Position numbers and translations under genes: made by a program. Shown here piece by piece: positions 8,654-16,999 of a stretch of DNA of 19,609 bases. The stretch comes from Candidatus Atribacteria bacterium. GTDB taxonomy: Bacteria; Atribacterota; Phoenicimicrobiia; Phoenicimicrobiales; Stramentimicrobiaceae. The notes beneath the pieces were generated by a model. The model was not told the DNA's origin and did no database searches. It saw only the letters and a list, made by a program, of their open reading frames with translations. Numbering within the stretch: the first letter of the stretch is position 1; the number at the start of each line of letters is the position of its first letter. The stretch spans positions 1 through 19,609 of the forward strand of contig JAFGSC010000144.1 of assembly GCA_016934875.1 (NCBI GenBank), read 5' to 3'.

Positions 8654-8663
8654 GAATAGTCAA

Positions 8664-9524
8664 ATGAAAATAATTAAAATATTTGGCGGACTGGGTAACC
8701 AAATGTTTCAGTTTGCATTTTCATTAAAACTTAACCAATTAGGTTTCAAAATCTGCCATGACGATTCATGGTTTTCACATTATTATGCTCATACGAATAT
8801 TAAAATAGATACGGTTTTTAATTTAACATTCAATCGTCCATCGACCTTCGTTTCATTGTTGTTAAATATTAATCAAAATCAATTTTTTGGTAAAGGTTTA
8901 AAAAAAGCTCTTAGACTATTAGGTAAATATTACACTGATGGTGATAATTTTAATTTCAGGAATTTCAAACCAGATTCGACTATTGTTTTTGATGGATACT
9001 GGCAGGACTTGAATTACATACCCTTTGAGCCTTCCTTGTTGAAAGAAAAATTTGAATTTAAAGAAACCCTTTTTTCCCATGAAGATTTTTCTTTAAGAAC
9101 ACAAATTGAAAATACCTGCTCTGTAAGCCTACATGTGAGAAGGAATGATTATTTATCAAAAACAAATGCATCAATTTTCGGTAACATTTGCACTGCAGAT
9201 TATTACAATAATTCTATACACAAAATACAAGAATTTCTTCATTCACCAGTCTTTTATATATTTTCAGACGATATTCAATGGTGCAGAAAAAATTTTTGCT
9301 TTCTAAAGCAATGCCACTTTGTTGATCAAAATATTGCTGGAAATAACTTTAAAGATATGTGGCTTATGAAACATTGCAAGCACAATATAATAGCCAACAG
9401 TTCATTTAGTTGGTGGGGTGCTTTTCTCAACCAAAATGAAGAAAAAATTGTAATTGCCCCAAAAAAATGGAAAAACATAAATGACAGAAATAATATTATT
9501 CCGTCTGCATGGATAAGAATTTAA
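8664..9524 (+). CDS. GT11 glycosyltransferase, alpha-1,2-fucosyltransferase type
   Basis: A 286-residue GT11-family enzyme; characterised members mostly transfer fucose from GDP-fucose in alpha-1,2 linkage to a galactose-type acceptor. The N-terminus FGGLGNQMFQFAF (7-19) is the family's start block, LHVRRNDYL (156-164) is the donor-binding HxRRxDY motif, and NIIANSSFSWWGAFL near the C-terminus is the third conserved block. The length fits the family's usual 270-300. ATG 8664 was chosen because the conserved block begins immediately after it; an in-frame TTG at 8613 would add 17 residues of non-family sequence. The stop is 3 bp before the flippase start. Linkage type is inferred from the family; no GDP-fucose genes are in the window. 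Confidence 0.9.
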   Translation: MKIIKIFGGLGNQMFQFAFSLKLNQLGFKICHDDSWFSHYYAHTNIKIDTVFNLTFNRPSTFVSLLLNINQNQFFGKGLKKALRLLGKYYTDGDNFNFRNFKPDSTIVFDGYWQDLNYIPFEPSLLKEKFEFKETLFSHEDFSLRTQIENTCSVSLHVRRNDYLSKTNASIFGNICTADYYNNSIHKIQEFLHSPVFYIFSDDIQWCRKNFCFLKQCHFVDQNIAGNNFKDMWLMKHCKHNIIANSSFSWWGAFLNQNEEKIVIAPKKWKNINDRNNIIPSAWIRI

Positions 9525-9527
9525 CCA

Positions 9528-11030
9528 ATGAAAGAAGTAAAAAAATCGTTTTCTGATCTGTTATTTATTTACTTGGCAAATATTTTTGCCATTCCTCTAA
9601 TGCTTGTTTCAGAAGCCTTTCAGGGAAGATATCTTAAAGTAGACGATTATGGAATGGTAAGCCTTATTTTATCATTCATCTCTCTTGTATATTTTTTTTC
9701 GTTTAGTTGGATGGGCTATAGCATTTTAAGGTTTGGTAAAGTAGAGTATGATGAACATAATCATCTTCATAAAGTAAATACTTCTTTCCTAATCATCAAT
9801 TCATTTTTGTTGATATTAACAATAATCCTGTATTTTATTTTCGAAAAAACCATATTAGATTTCTTTAATATAACTCAAAACTTTTCATTTCGAATCGTTA
9901 TTATTTTGGGATTTATTCTACTCTTCCTGAAAAACTATATATTCCAGCTACTTAAAACAATAAATCATCTTAAGCATCACTCATTCCTAGATAGAATTTT
10001 ACCCAAATTTTTAATTTGCATTTTCATTTTATTATTGGCACTTATAATAAAGAAATTCAATGTGTTGAATATCATTTTAATTTTTTTGTTTACTGACCTT
10101 TTTATTATAATAATCGGCCTTTTCTATATAAAAAAAGAATATTTATTCCCTTTTACAATAGATACCAAAATTATTAAAGCTATGTTGCTTTTTTCACTTC
10201 CTCTTTTTTTTGGAAGTTGGTCAAATTATATTATTGACTGGATTGATTTATATGCAATAAAATACTTTCTGACAATGAATGATGTCGGTATTTACAGTGC
10301 AGCCTACAAGTTATTCAATGCCGGCAAATACATAATCTCATCCGGCATAATTGCAGTCACTGTACCTATAATAATTCTATTTAAAAGCAAAAATCAAACT
10401 GAAAAAATTGTTTTATATATTACTCGATTAACTCCCCAGATTACTTTGATCGGATTTGTTATTCTGTCTGTAACAGTTTATTTTATTGATTATTTAATTA
10501 TTCTTATTTATGGTAATAAATTCGAACAATCCATAACTCCTCTTAAAATATTAATTGCTTCACAAGCATTTGGTTTTATTAATTATATGCTTTCCGCTGT
10601 TCTAATAGCTTATAGCGAAACGCGATTCTTGTCTATTATAGGCATTATTCTTGCCTTATTGAACTTAACCGGTGATGTTTTTCTTATCCCGTTAATAGGT
10701 TATAATGGTGCTTCCATATCCACTATGTTGGTATTTTCAATAAATGCTATAATTATACACTTTTTTTTGAATAGAAAATTTCGGATCAAAAGAAACATTT
10801 CACTCCTGATATCAACTATGCTATTATTGATAACATTTATCAATATTGTCTTTACATCCATGTTAGGAAAAGGATTAATTACCCTAACCCTGATTACTGC
10901 AACAGTATTATTGTGCCGCCATTATTCTTTATTCAAAAAATCAGATATAGAGTTATTTATCAATATTTCTCTACCTGTTTTTGTTCGAAAATTGCTTACA
11001 AATATAATTTTGATTTTAAGTCGAAATTGA
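9528..11030 (+). CDS. Oligosaccharide flippase, Wzx/MOP superfamily
   Basis: A 500-residue polytopic inner-membrane protein with about 12-14 predicted hydrophobic segments spread over its whole length. It has the layout of polysaccharide-biosynthesis flippases: an early FQGRYLKVDDYGMVSLILSF-like first helix pair, a central PLFFGSWSNYIIDWIDLYAI helix, and DVGIYSAAYKLFNAG, the helix-7 region common in the family. It probably flips the undecaprenyl-linked repeat unit made by the upstream transferases to the periplasm. It is the last gene of the tightly packed run. GC is about 25% in a sampled 120-bp stretch, the lowest in the window. Which export route follows is not shown, since no Wzy or ABC transporter gene is present here. 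Confidence 0.85.
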   Translation: MKEVKKSFSDLLFIYLANIFAIPLMLVSEAFQGRYLKVDDYGMVSLILSFISLVYFFSFSWMGYSILRFGKVEYDEHNHLHKVNTSFLIINSFLLILTIILYFIFEKTILDFFNITQNFSFRIVIILGFILLFLKNYIFQLLKTINHLKHHSFLDRILPKFLICIFILLLALIIKKFNVLNIILIFLFTDLFIIIIGLFYIKKEYLFPFTIDTKIIKAMLLFSLPLFFGSWSNYIIDWIDLYAIKYFLTMNDVGIYSAAYKLFNAGKYIISSGIIAVTVPIIILFKSKNQTEKIVLYITRLTPQITLIGFVILSVTVYFIDYLIILIYGNKFEQSITPLKILIASQAFGFINYMLSAVLIAYSETRFLSIIGIILALLNLTGDVFLIPLIGYNGASISTMLVFSINAIIIHFFLNRKFRIKRNISLLISTMLLLITFINIVFTSMLGKGLITLTLITATVLLCRHYSLFKKSDIELFINISLPVFVRKLLTNIILILSRN

Positions 11031-11035
11031 ATTAT

Positions 11036-11066
11036 TTTGTTTTGCAAAGTATTTAGTTTTACTTTG
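11036..11066 (+). promoter_or_regulatory. Promoter of the YfhO gene
   Basis: TTTG at 11036-11039 (another at 11041-11044), a 19-nt spacer, and TTACTTTG at 11059-11066 fit TTTG/TAnnTTTG with one mismatch in the -7 box. The expected start near 11071 leaves a short A-rich leader before ATG 11083. This would separate yfhO from the glycan operon transcriptionally. Confidence 0.45.
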
Positions 11067-11082
11067 CTAAAAAAACTAAAAA

Positions 11083-13563
11083 ATGAACAAAAGATTGTTA
11101 AATGTTTTTGTTTCTCATTTCTTATCTATAGTTGGATTCCTGTTAATATCCATTTTGTTTTTTTCACCAGATATTTTAGAAGGTAAAAAAATTTACCAGA
11201 ATGATATAATTCAGTATAACGGTTCAGTTAAAGAAATTGCAGATTTCAGGATTGAATATAATAAAGAACCTTTATGGACCAACAGCATGTTTGGCGGCAT
11301 GCCGGCATATCTAATATCAACACTGTATTCTGGAAATAAAATAAGTAATTTACATAAAATTTTTACAGCCACAGGATTCAGACCTGTATCTTATATTTTC
11401 ATCTACCTTCTCGGCTTCTACATCGCCCTCCTCTTATTTCGCGTTAAACCCTGGCTTGCCTTTGCAGGTGCTATAGCATATGGCTTTTCTTCCTATTTTT
11501 TCGCCATCATTTCGGCAGGACATATTGCCAAAGTATGGGCCCTCGGTTATATGCCCCCTATTATTGCGGGGGTTTATACAGCTTTCAGGGGAAAGATGCT
11601 GCTCGGCAGCGCTGTGACCGGTTTGTTCCTTGCATTGCAGTTGCTGATAAATCATTTACAGATTACCTATTATACACTCCTTATTATCGTCATTTACGGA
11701 ATCTTCGAACTTGTTGCAGCTATTCGAAATAAGCAGGTGGTCGAATTATATAAACCGCTTCTGTTATTGGTTGTAGCTGCTGGTCTTGCTGTCTCGAGCC
11801 ACATCGCGGCACTGTGGACAACCTACGAGTACGGAAAATATTCCATTCGCGGTCCATCTGAACTCACTGCCAACACAGAAAACCAAACCAGCGGGCTGGA
11901 TAAAGATTATGCCACACAATGGAGCGTGGGCATTGACGAATCGTTAAGCCTGCTCGTCCCGAATATTAAAGGAGCCCCATCGGCTTTCGGTACCAAATCC
12001 AAAAGCTATGACCTGCTTAAAAGGTCTGAAGGAGGCACTGCCTATGCCAAACAGATGTTGCCCCGGTTACCCTCATACTGGGGCGACCAGCCGCATACCA
12101 TACCTGTTTATGCAGGTGCAGTGGTATGCTTCCTGTTTGTTTTCGGGCTGTTTGTGATCAAAGGAAGGTTGAAATGGTGGTTGTTTACCATTACGGTTAT
12201 TTCCATTATGTTATCATGGGGAAGACATTTCCCGCTGCTGACAAATTTTATGCTCGACCACTTTCCGGGTTATAATAAGTTCAGGTCGGTCTCCATGACC
12301 CTCATCATTGCAGAGTTTGCCATGCCCTTATTGGGAATGTTGGCAATAAGGGAGATCATCAATGGTGATTTTGATAAAAAAGAACTAATCAAATACCTGA
12401 AATATCCATTGTATATTCTTGGCGGCATTACACTGTTTCTCATTCTGTTCCCGGGGGTATTCGGACTCTCTGCAGCATCGGATGAACAGATGGTCAACCA
12501 GGGACAGGGGGTGCTTGTGGATGCTTTTATACATGACAGAAAAAACCTTGTAAGGGCAGATGCGTTTCGTTCGCTGGTATTTATACTATTGGTCGCCGGC
12601 CTGATCTACCTGTTTATCAATAAAAAACTAAAAGTTAACTACCTGGTGGGCAGCCTGGCCATACTGTTTTTAATTGACCTGTGGCCGGTTGACAAAAGAT
12701 ACCTGAACAGCGATAATTTTATGACTAAAAAAGAGAATAATGCTGTATTTACGCCATCTACCGCTGACCTGATAATCCTCAAAGACAAGGAACCCGGCTA
12801 CAGGGTTTTGAACCTCACGGTTAGCCCTTTTCAGGACGCGACCACTTCTTATTTCCATCATTCCGTTGGTGGATACCACGGGGCTAAAATGCGGCGCTAC
12901 CAGGAACTGATTGATTATTCAATAATTGATGAGCTCAACAGACTTATTTCAACTCTCCGGGGCAATGCCACACCGCAGGCTGTTGATTCAACCATGGCAG
13001 GGCTTAATGCATTGAACATTTTAAATACCCGGTACATCATTTATAATCCCGAAGCCCCGCCCCTTGTAAATAAACATGAACCCGGAGCTGCCTGGTTTGT
13101 TGACAATTATAAAATAGTGGCCGATGCCGATGAGGAAATTCAATCTGTTGCTTCTTTTAATCCTTTAAAAGAGGTTCTGATTGACAAGCGCTATGAGTCA
13201 ATGCTTGAAGGATATACACCACAAAAAGACACCGTTGCAAATATTAACCTTGCAAATTATCTTCCAAACCATCTGACTTATAAAGCAAAAAACACCACCG
13301 AACAGATTGCAGTATTCTCAGAGATATTTTACGACAAAGGTTGGGAAGCATATATTGACGGAAGCCCCGCAACATACTTCAGGACCAATTACCTGTTAAG
13401 GGCTATGCGCGTTCCTGCAGGTGAACATACCATTGATTTTAAATTTCACCCGAAAAGCTATTACACGGGCGAAAAAATTTCACTCGCAGGTTCTTTAATC
13501 CTCATTTTACTGGTATTAGGATCGCTCTATTACGAAATAAAAAAAGATAACAGCGTTACATAG
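11083..13563 (+). CDS. YfhO-family large membrane protein
   Basis: An 826-residue protein of the YfhO family (GT-C-like topology). The N-terminal ~530 residues contain a dozen or so hydrophobic helices, with the family's first extracytoplasmic block (NDIIQYNGSVKEI and PLWTNSMFGGMPAYL) and AYGFSSYFFAIISAGHIAK. The last ~250 residues are soluble and contain LNILNTRYIIY, then the signature YDKGWEAYIDG, RAMRVPAGEH and a final helix. Firmicute YfhO/GtcA-type relatives act in glycosylation of teichoic acids; the role in Bacteroidota is not established, though transfer of a lipid-linked sugar is a reasonable guess. The gene is compositionally split: 11101-11400 is about 29% GC, 11401-11700 about 45%, with no break in frame. 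Confidence 0.85.
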   Translation: MNKRLLNVFVSHFLSIVGFLLISILFFSPDILEGKKIYQNDIIQYNGSVKEIADFRIEYNKEPLWTNSMFGGMPAYLISTLYSGNKISNLHKIFTATGFRPVSYIFIYLLGFYIALLLFRVKPWLAFAGAIAYGFSSYFFAIISAGHIAKVWALGYMPPIIAGVYTAFRGKMLLGSAVTGLFLALQLLINHLQITYYTLLIIVIYGIFELVAAIRNKQVVELYKPLLLLVVAAGLAVSSHIAALWTTYEYGKYSIRGPSELTANTENQTSGLDKDYATQWSVGIDESLSLLVPNIKGAPSAFGTKSKSYDLLKRSEGGTAYAKQMLPRLPSYWGDQPHTIPVYAGAVVCFLFVFGLFVIKGRLKWWLFTITVISIMLSWGRHFPLLTNFMLDHFPGYNKFRSVSMTLIIAEFAMPLLGMLAIREIINGDFDKKELIKYLKYPLYILGGITLFLILFPGVFGLSAASDEQMVNQGQGVLVDAFIHDRKNLVRADAFRSLVFILLVAGLIYLFINKKLKVNYLVGSLAILFLIDLWPVDKRYLNSDNFMTKKENNAVFTPSTADLIILKDKEPGYRVLNLTVSPFQDATTSYFHHSVGGYHGAKMRRYQELIDYSIIDELNRLISTLRGNATPQAVDSTMAGLNALNILNTRYIIYNPEAPPLVNKHEPGAAWFVDNYKIVADADEEIQSVASFNPLKEVLIDKRYESMLEGYTPQKDTVANINLANYLPNHLTYKAKNTTEQIAVFSEIFYDKGWEAYIDGSPATYFRTNYLLRAMRVPAGEHTIDFKFHPKSYYTGEKISLAGSLILILLVLGSLYYEIKKDNSVT

Positions 13564-13585
13564 CATTTTTTATAAAAATGTTTTG

Positions 13586-14815
13586 ATGATGAAAATTAAT
13601 CTGAAATATGGAAGTGAAATAATCGGGATAAATGTTCCGGAAAATACTGATTTATTAAAAATCACCGAACCTGAATTTGATATTAGTGAACAAGATTTTA
13701 AAACCGGTTTTAAAAAGCTGCTTAACCCAGATCATCAAGACCTTTCTGATATAGCTGTTGTTGTCTCAGATAAAACCCGGTTATGTGATTACCCTTTGTA
13801 CCTTCCCTGGCTTCTTGATGTATTGAAAGAAAATGGGGCCGGAAAGGAGAATATTACCTTTTATATTGCTTACGGCACACACCCTTTTCAATCTGAAACC
13901 GAAAGCCTCAAAAGTTATGGCGATACATTCCGAAAGTATAAGTTTGTTCACCATGATTGCGATAATATTTCGCTTTTCAAAGACCTTGGTAAAACAAAAA
14001 GGGGTACCCCTATGCTGGTAAGAAAAGATGTGCTGGACTCGTCTCTTATCATTACTTTCGGAGCTATCTCACATCATTATTTCGCAGGCTTTGGAGGGGG
14101 AAGAAAATTATTATTTCCCGGACTTGCCGAGAAGAGGGCTGTATACTTTAACCACAGTATGTTTTTGAACTTTAAAGAAAAAAAACTGGAGCCAGGTTGC
14201 CAGCCGGGAAATCTAAACGGAAACCCTGTAGCTGAGGATATAAAAGAGATAAACGACAAACTTCCTGCATACTTATCCATTCATGGTATTTTAAACAGTA
14301 AGGGTAAAGTCTGTAAGTTCATATTCGGTAATGATTACAGCGATTTTTTAAAAGCCTGCGATGTGCATGATCATTTTTTTAAAAGCAAGCAACAGAAACA
14401 ATATGACATGGTCATAGCCTCCAGCGGGGGTTACCCTAAAGATATCAATTTCATCCAGGCACATAAATCTATACATCATTCGGCTGCTTTTGTAAAAGAT
14501 GGCGGCTCATTGATCATCCTCACCGAATGCCGCGACGGTATTGGTACCAACACTTTCCTGCCTTTATTCACGGAAGGTACCTGGGATAAAATGTTTGATA
14601 AACTCGCTGTAAAATATGAAGGTAATGGCGGCACTGCCCTTGCAATGAAAGCAAAGACCGAAAGAATTCATATTTATATGCATACAGACCTTGATAACGA
14701 AACATGCCAGTTGATAGGCGCAAAAAAAATCATCCAGACACAAATTAACGCGCTCATCAGCAATCATAAAGGTACAATTGCAGCAATAGAAAATGCAAGC
14801 ATGCTGGTAAAATAG
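13586..14815 (+). CDS. LarA-family nickel-pincer racemase/epimerase
   Basis: A 409-residue protein of the LarA family, cytoplasmic enzymes that racemise or epimerise 2-hydroxyacids through a nickel-pincer nucleotide cofactor. Seen in order: SDKTR (61-65, the D-x-TR block), GTH (97-99), SHHYFAGFGGGRKLLFPG (162-179, with the His pair and Lys174 at the place of the cofactor-tethering lysine), NH (189-190), and GGYPKDINFIQAHK (281-294). In the L. plantarum enzyme the last block reads YQ-x-x-K; here the Tyr position is Ile290. The substrate may therefore differ from lactate. No larB, larC or larE cofactor genes are in the window. Two ATGs (13586, 13589) are possible; a TTG at 13583 is less likely. 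It follows yfhO by 22 bp. Confidence 0.85.
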   Translation: MMKINLKYGSEIIGINVPENTDLLKITEPEFDISEQDFKTGFKKLLNPDHQDLSDIAVVVSDKTRLCDYPLYLPWLLDVLKENGAGKENITFYIAYGTHPFQSETESLKSYGDTFRKYKFVHHDCDNISLFKDLGKTKRGTPMLVRKDVLDSSLIITFGAISHHYFAGFGGGRKLLFPGLAEKRAVYFNHSMFLNFKEKKLEPGCQPGNLNGNPVAEDIKEINDKLPAYLSIHGILNSKGKVCKFIFGNDYSDFLKACDVHDHFFKSKQQKQYDMVIASSGGYPKDINFIQAHKSIHHSAAFVKDGGSLIILTECRDGIGTNTFLPLFTEGTWDKMFDKLAVKYEGNGGTALAMKAKTERIHIYMHTDLDNETCQLIGAKKIIQTQINALISNHKGTIAAIENASMLVK

Positions 14816-14848
14816 TGATTATCTTTGTTGATCCCTTCCCATCCATTA

Positions 14849-14875
14849 AATCACCAAACCTGTGATTAATCTTTT
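14849..14875 (+). terminator. Putative rho-independent terminator after the LarA gene
   Basis: AATCAC (14849-14854), a 7-nt loop and GTGATT (14862-14867) form a hairpin that can extend by TTA/TAA around a one-base bulge, followed by a CTTTTT run. It lies 33 bp after the stop codon. The stem is short and AT-rich, so strength is uncertain. Confidence 0.45.
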
Positions 14876-14949
14876 TGTTAATAAAAACTTTTTTATTTGA
14901 AGATATTATTGGTTTATTTTGAAGCGGTTAACAGGCAGAAAGCCTTAGG

Positions 14950-15079
14950 AGGCTGTGTAAAAAAGTCTCTTTTATTGTCATTCTGAACGATAGCGAAGAA
15001 TCTATATTATTGAATATAAGATATTTCACTGTCGTTCAACATGATTAATCTTACTAAAAGGTTATTTTTTACACAACCT
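14950..15079. mobile_element. 130-bp foldback MITE-like element
   Basis: The ends AGGCTGTGTAAAAAA (14950-14964) and TTTTTTACACAACCT (15065-15079) are inverted repeats with one mismatch in 15. The interior continues the symmetry: TCATTCTGAACGATAGCGAA at 14978-14997 pairs with the TTCACTGTCGTTCAACATG stretch around 15026-15044 at about 15 of 19 positions, and TATATT/AATATA flank a central ATTG loop at 15009-15012. The whole element can fold into one long hairpin. It has no coding potential. GTCATTCTGA-like cores followed by AGCGAAGAATCT are a familiar repeat type in bacterial intergenic regions. No clear target-site duplication was found. Confidence 0.6.
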
Positions 15080-15152
15080 TAAACACCGATTATTCTATGA
15101 ATAATTCGGGTTAGAATTGTTGACCATAACCAGCGTATTAACCGGGAAACGG

Positions 15153-15644
15153 ATGAAAAAAGCCATAGCAATCTTTATATATATTCTTCTGACACGTTTG
15201 GCGCATAACCAAACTATTGACAGATGGGTTATTTCTCCCTTTGGAAACAGTTATAATAACAATTTCCAGGTGGTGCAGGCAACACTCGGTGAACCGCTAA
15301 TCAGGGCAGTTACCGATAGTGTTTCGTTTATTTTAACACAGGGTTTTCATCAGCCAATACCGTCAAAAAAACCTGAAGAAGAGTTCAAAAGAGAAATAAT
15401 ATTATATCCTAACCCGGTGTTGGGGATGTGCACCATTCAATTTTATGTATTCGAAGTAAATGATTTTAATATTGAGGTATGGGATATGGTTGGAAATTTC
15501 ATGTTTAAAAAAAGGATCAATGATGTATTCAGTGGTCAGACTGAAATTCTTGATTTTACCGGGTTTATACAGGGAATATATTTTGTACGTATATACTCGG
15601 ATAATGATGAAATGAAAATGATTGAAAAAATTGTCAAACTTTAA
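15153..15644 (+). CDS. Small secreted T9SS type A sorting-domain protein
   Basis: A 163-residue exported protein. MKKAIAIFIYILL with a following polar region (cut probably near HNQT) is a signal peptide. Residues ~20-70 have the pattern common to small Bacteroidota cargo proteins: VISPFGNS, an ATLGEPL block, and ILTQGFHQP. A linker rich in Lys/Glu/Pro leads to the C-terminal T9SS sorting domain: IILYPNPVLG, WDMVGN, and FIQGIYFVRIYSDN ending in IEKIVKL. ATG 15153 was chosen since it places the signal peptide at the N-terminus; a TTG at 15117 gives a non-signal extension. The partner gene starts 17 bp downstream, so the two probably act together at the cell surface. The specific role is unknown. 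Confidence 0.85.
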   Translation: MKKAIAIFIYILLTRLAHNQTIDRWVISPFGNSYNNNFQVVQATLGEPLIRAVTDSVSFILTQGFHQPIPSKKPEEEFKREIILYPNPVLGMCTIQFYVFEVNDFNIEVWDMVGNFMFKKRINDVFSGQTEILDFTGFIQGIYFVRIYSDNDEMKMIEKIVKL

Positions 15645-15661
15645 ATGAAGGACCTTACCAG

Positions 15662-16864
15662 ATGAAATATCTTTCTCAGACATTTTTCGCTTTAATGTTT
15701 TTTTGCCTGTTTTTTCAGGTAAAATCGCAGAATTCAGCTCCACAGGGATTTAATTACCAGGCTGTTGCACGAGACTACAATGGTGAAGAAATAAGCAACC
15801 GGGATATCCTGGTCAGGGTATCTGTATTTGCCGGTCAGTCGGGCGGCGACACGGTATGGAGGGAAGTTCATTCCGCAAAAACCGACCAGTTCGGGTTGTT
15901 TACACTGGTTATAGGTGTTAATCCTAAAGACGGGGGTAGCAAAGCATCTTTTTCTGAAATACAATGGGGTTCCGCAGCGCATTTTCTCCAGGTCGAAATT
16001 GATTTTAAAGACGGAAAGGGTTATCTGCCTACCGGTAAAAACCAGCTTTTCTCGGTACCCTATGCACTTTATGCAAACTATGCCGCCAATGGTGGTTCGG
16101 GAGGCGGATTTGACGGCGACTCTGATCCTACCAATGAACGCCAAAACCTTTCACAGACAGATACCCTGCTACAGCTTATAAACAATGACGGTTCCGTTCA
16201 GTCATCGGTAAAAAACGATTTCGACCCGAAAAACGAAATCCAGGACCTGCAAATAGCCAATAACATACTACAGCTCACCAATAATGCAGATGCCAACGAG
16301 ATAAACCTTTCTCCATATCTCGATAATACCGACAACCAGACTTTATACAATAGTGGTGACAGTATAGGCATTTCGAATGGTAATAAGGTAAGCATGAAAA
16401 GATTCTATCAGCAATTAAGCATGGAAAGCGATTCATTGCGGATTAATAACGGAAATGCAGTGAACATTGTTGAATTACGCAATCCGGAAAGCATTTACTT
16501 TTATGCCAACCGTACCACGTCATATACCGCTGCCGGAGGTGAATATTTTACGCTGAAATTTGACGATGTAAAAACAAACGTTGGCTCTGCTTTTAATTCA
16601 GGTAACGGTGATTTTACCGCAATAAAAAGTGGCCTGTATTCTTTTTACTTTGTTTATCAGGCCGATGAATCACAAAGCATATATTTGTATATAGAGAATT
16701 CATTGGCAGAAACCTTTGTGTCAAATACTGATTCACAAACTTATCGTATTTCATTTATGCGGTATCTGAATAGCGGTGAAAAACTCAATCTTGTCATCTA
16801 TAACCGTTTAGCAGCCCCTAGCCCGATAGGTACAGGTACTTTTTCAGGGTTTAAGGTTTATTAG
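15662..16864 (+). CDS. Secreted FNYQAVARD protein with C-terminal C1q-like domain
   Basis: A 400-residue exported protein. Residues 1-23 form a signal peptide (basic MKY, hydrophobic core FFALMFFCLFF, cut near VKSQ). Residues 28-140 match a domain widespread in Bacteroidota secreted proteins, with GFNYQAVARD at 29-38 and the closing SVPYALYA at 131-138. Residues 150-275 are low-complexity, Asn/Asp-rich repeats: DSDPTNE, FDPKNEIQDL and DNTDNQTL. Residues ~278-400 look like a C1q/TNF-type jelly roll: FDDVKTNVGSAFNSGNGDF, IKSGLYSFYF, and the terminal GTFSGFKVY. There is no T9SS sorting domain of its own, so export beyond the outer membrane may rely on other means. C1q-like domains usually trimerise and bind ligands. 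The repeat region may act as a stalk. Confidence 0.78.
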   Translation: MKYLSQTFFALMFFCLFFQVKSQNSAPQGFNYQAVARDYNGEEISNRDILVRVSVFAGQSGGDTVWREVHSAKTDQFGLFTLVIGVNPKDGGSKASFSEIQWGSAAHFLQVEIDFKDGKGYLPTGKNQLFSVPYALYANYAANGGSGGGFDGDSDPTNERQNLSQTDTLLQLINNDGSVQSSVKNDFDPKNEIQDLQIANNILQLTNNADANEINLSPYLDNTDNQTLYNSGDSIGISNGNKVSMKRFYQQLSMESDSLRINNGNAVNIVELRNPESIYFYANRTTSYTAAGGEYFTLKFDDVKTNVGSAFNSGNGDFTAIKSGLYSFYFVYQADESQSIYLYIENSLAETFVSNTDSQTYRISFMRYLNSGEKLNLVIYNRLAAPSPIGTGTFSGFKVY

Positions 16865-16917
16865 GTAACCTATGGTAAATATTTATCGTATTACCTCAAT
16901 AGTTAGTTTAAAACCTT

Positions 16918-16948
16918 TTTGTATCTTTAACTAAAGATTTTATTTTTA
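16918..16948 (+). promoter_or_regulatory. Candidate promoter of the repeat-GH16 gene
   Basis: TTTG at 16918-16921, exactly 19 nt, then TATTTTTA at 16941-16948 (TAnnTTTG with the last base changed). Expected start near 16954, leaving a ~46-nt leader before ATG 17000. The start codon is preceded by a run of A and no Shine-Dalgarno. Confidence 0.4.
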
Positions 16949-16999
16949 ACACAATCTTATTTAAAAAGATAAGTTTTACAATAAACCAACATCAAAAAA

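Noticed and set aside
8613..8663. N-terminal extension of the GT11 protein from TTG 8613
   Set aside because: GT11 proteins begin just before the GGLGNQMFQ block, which ATG 8664 provides; the extension has no family similarity.
13564..13580. CATTTTT/AAAAATG hairpin between yfhO and the LarA gene
   Set aside because: It is almost pure A/T with a 3-nt loop; too weak to call a terminator, and the 22-bp spacing suggests co-transcription.
15402..16144. Reverse-strand ORFs of 113 and 136 aa opposite the secreted protein genes
   Set aside because: They are shadows of the two plus-strand genes with clear signal peptides and domains, and their peptides show no family features.
16863..16896. AGGTAA/TTACCT hairpin after the C1q-like gene as a terminator
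   Set aside because: The outer stem is only 6 bp with a large loop and is not followed directly by a T-run; the inner part is a loop-less AT palindrome.
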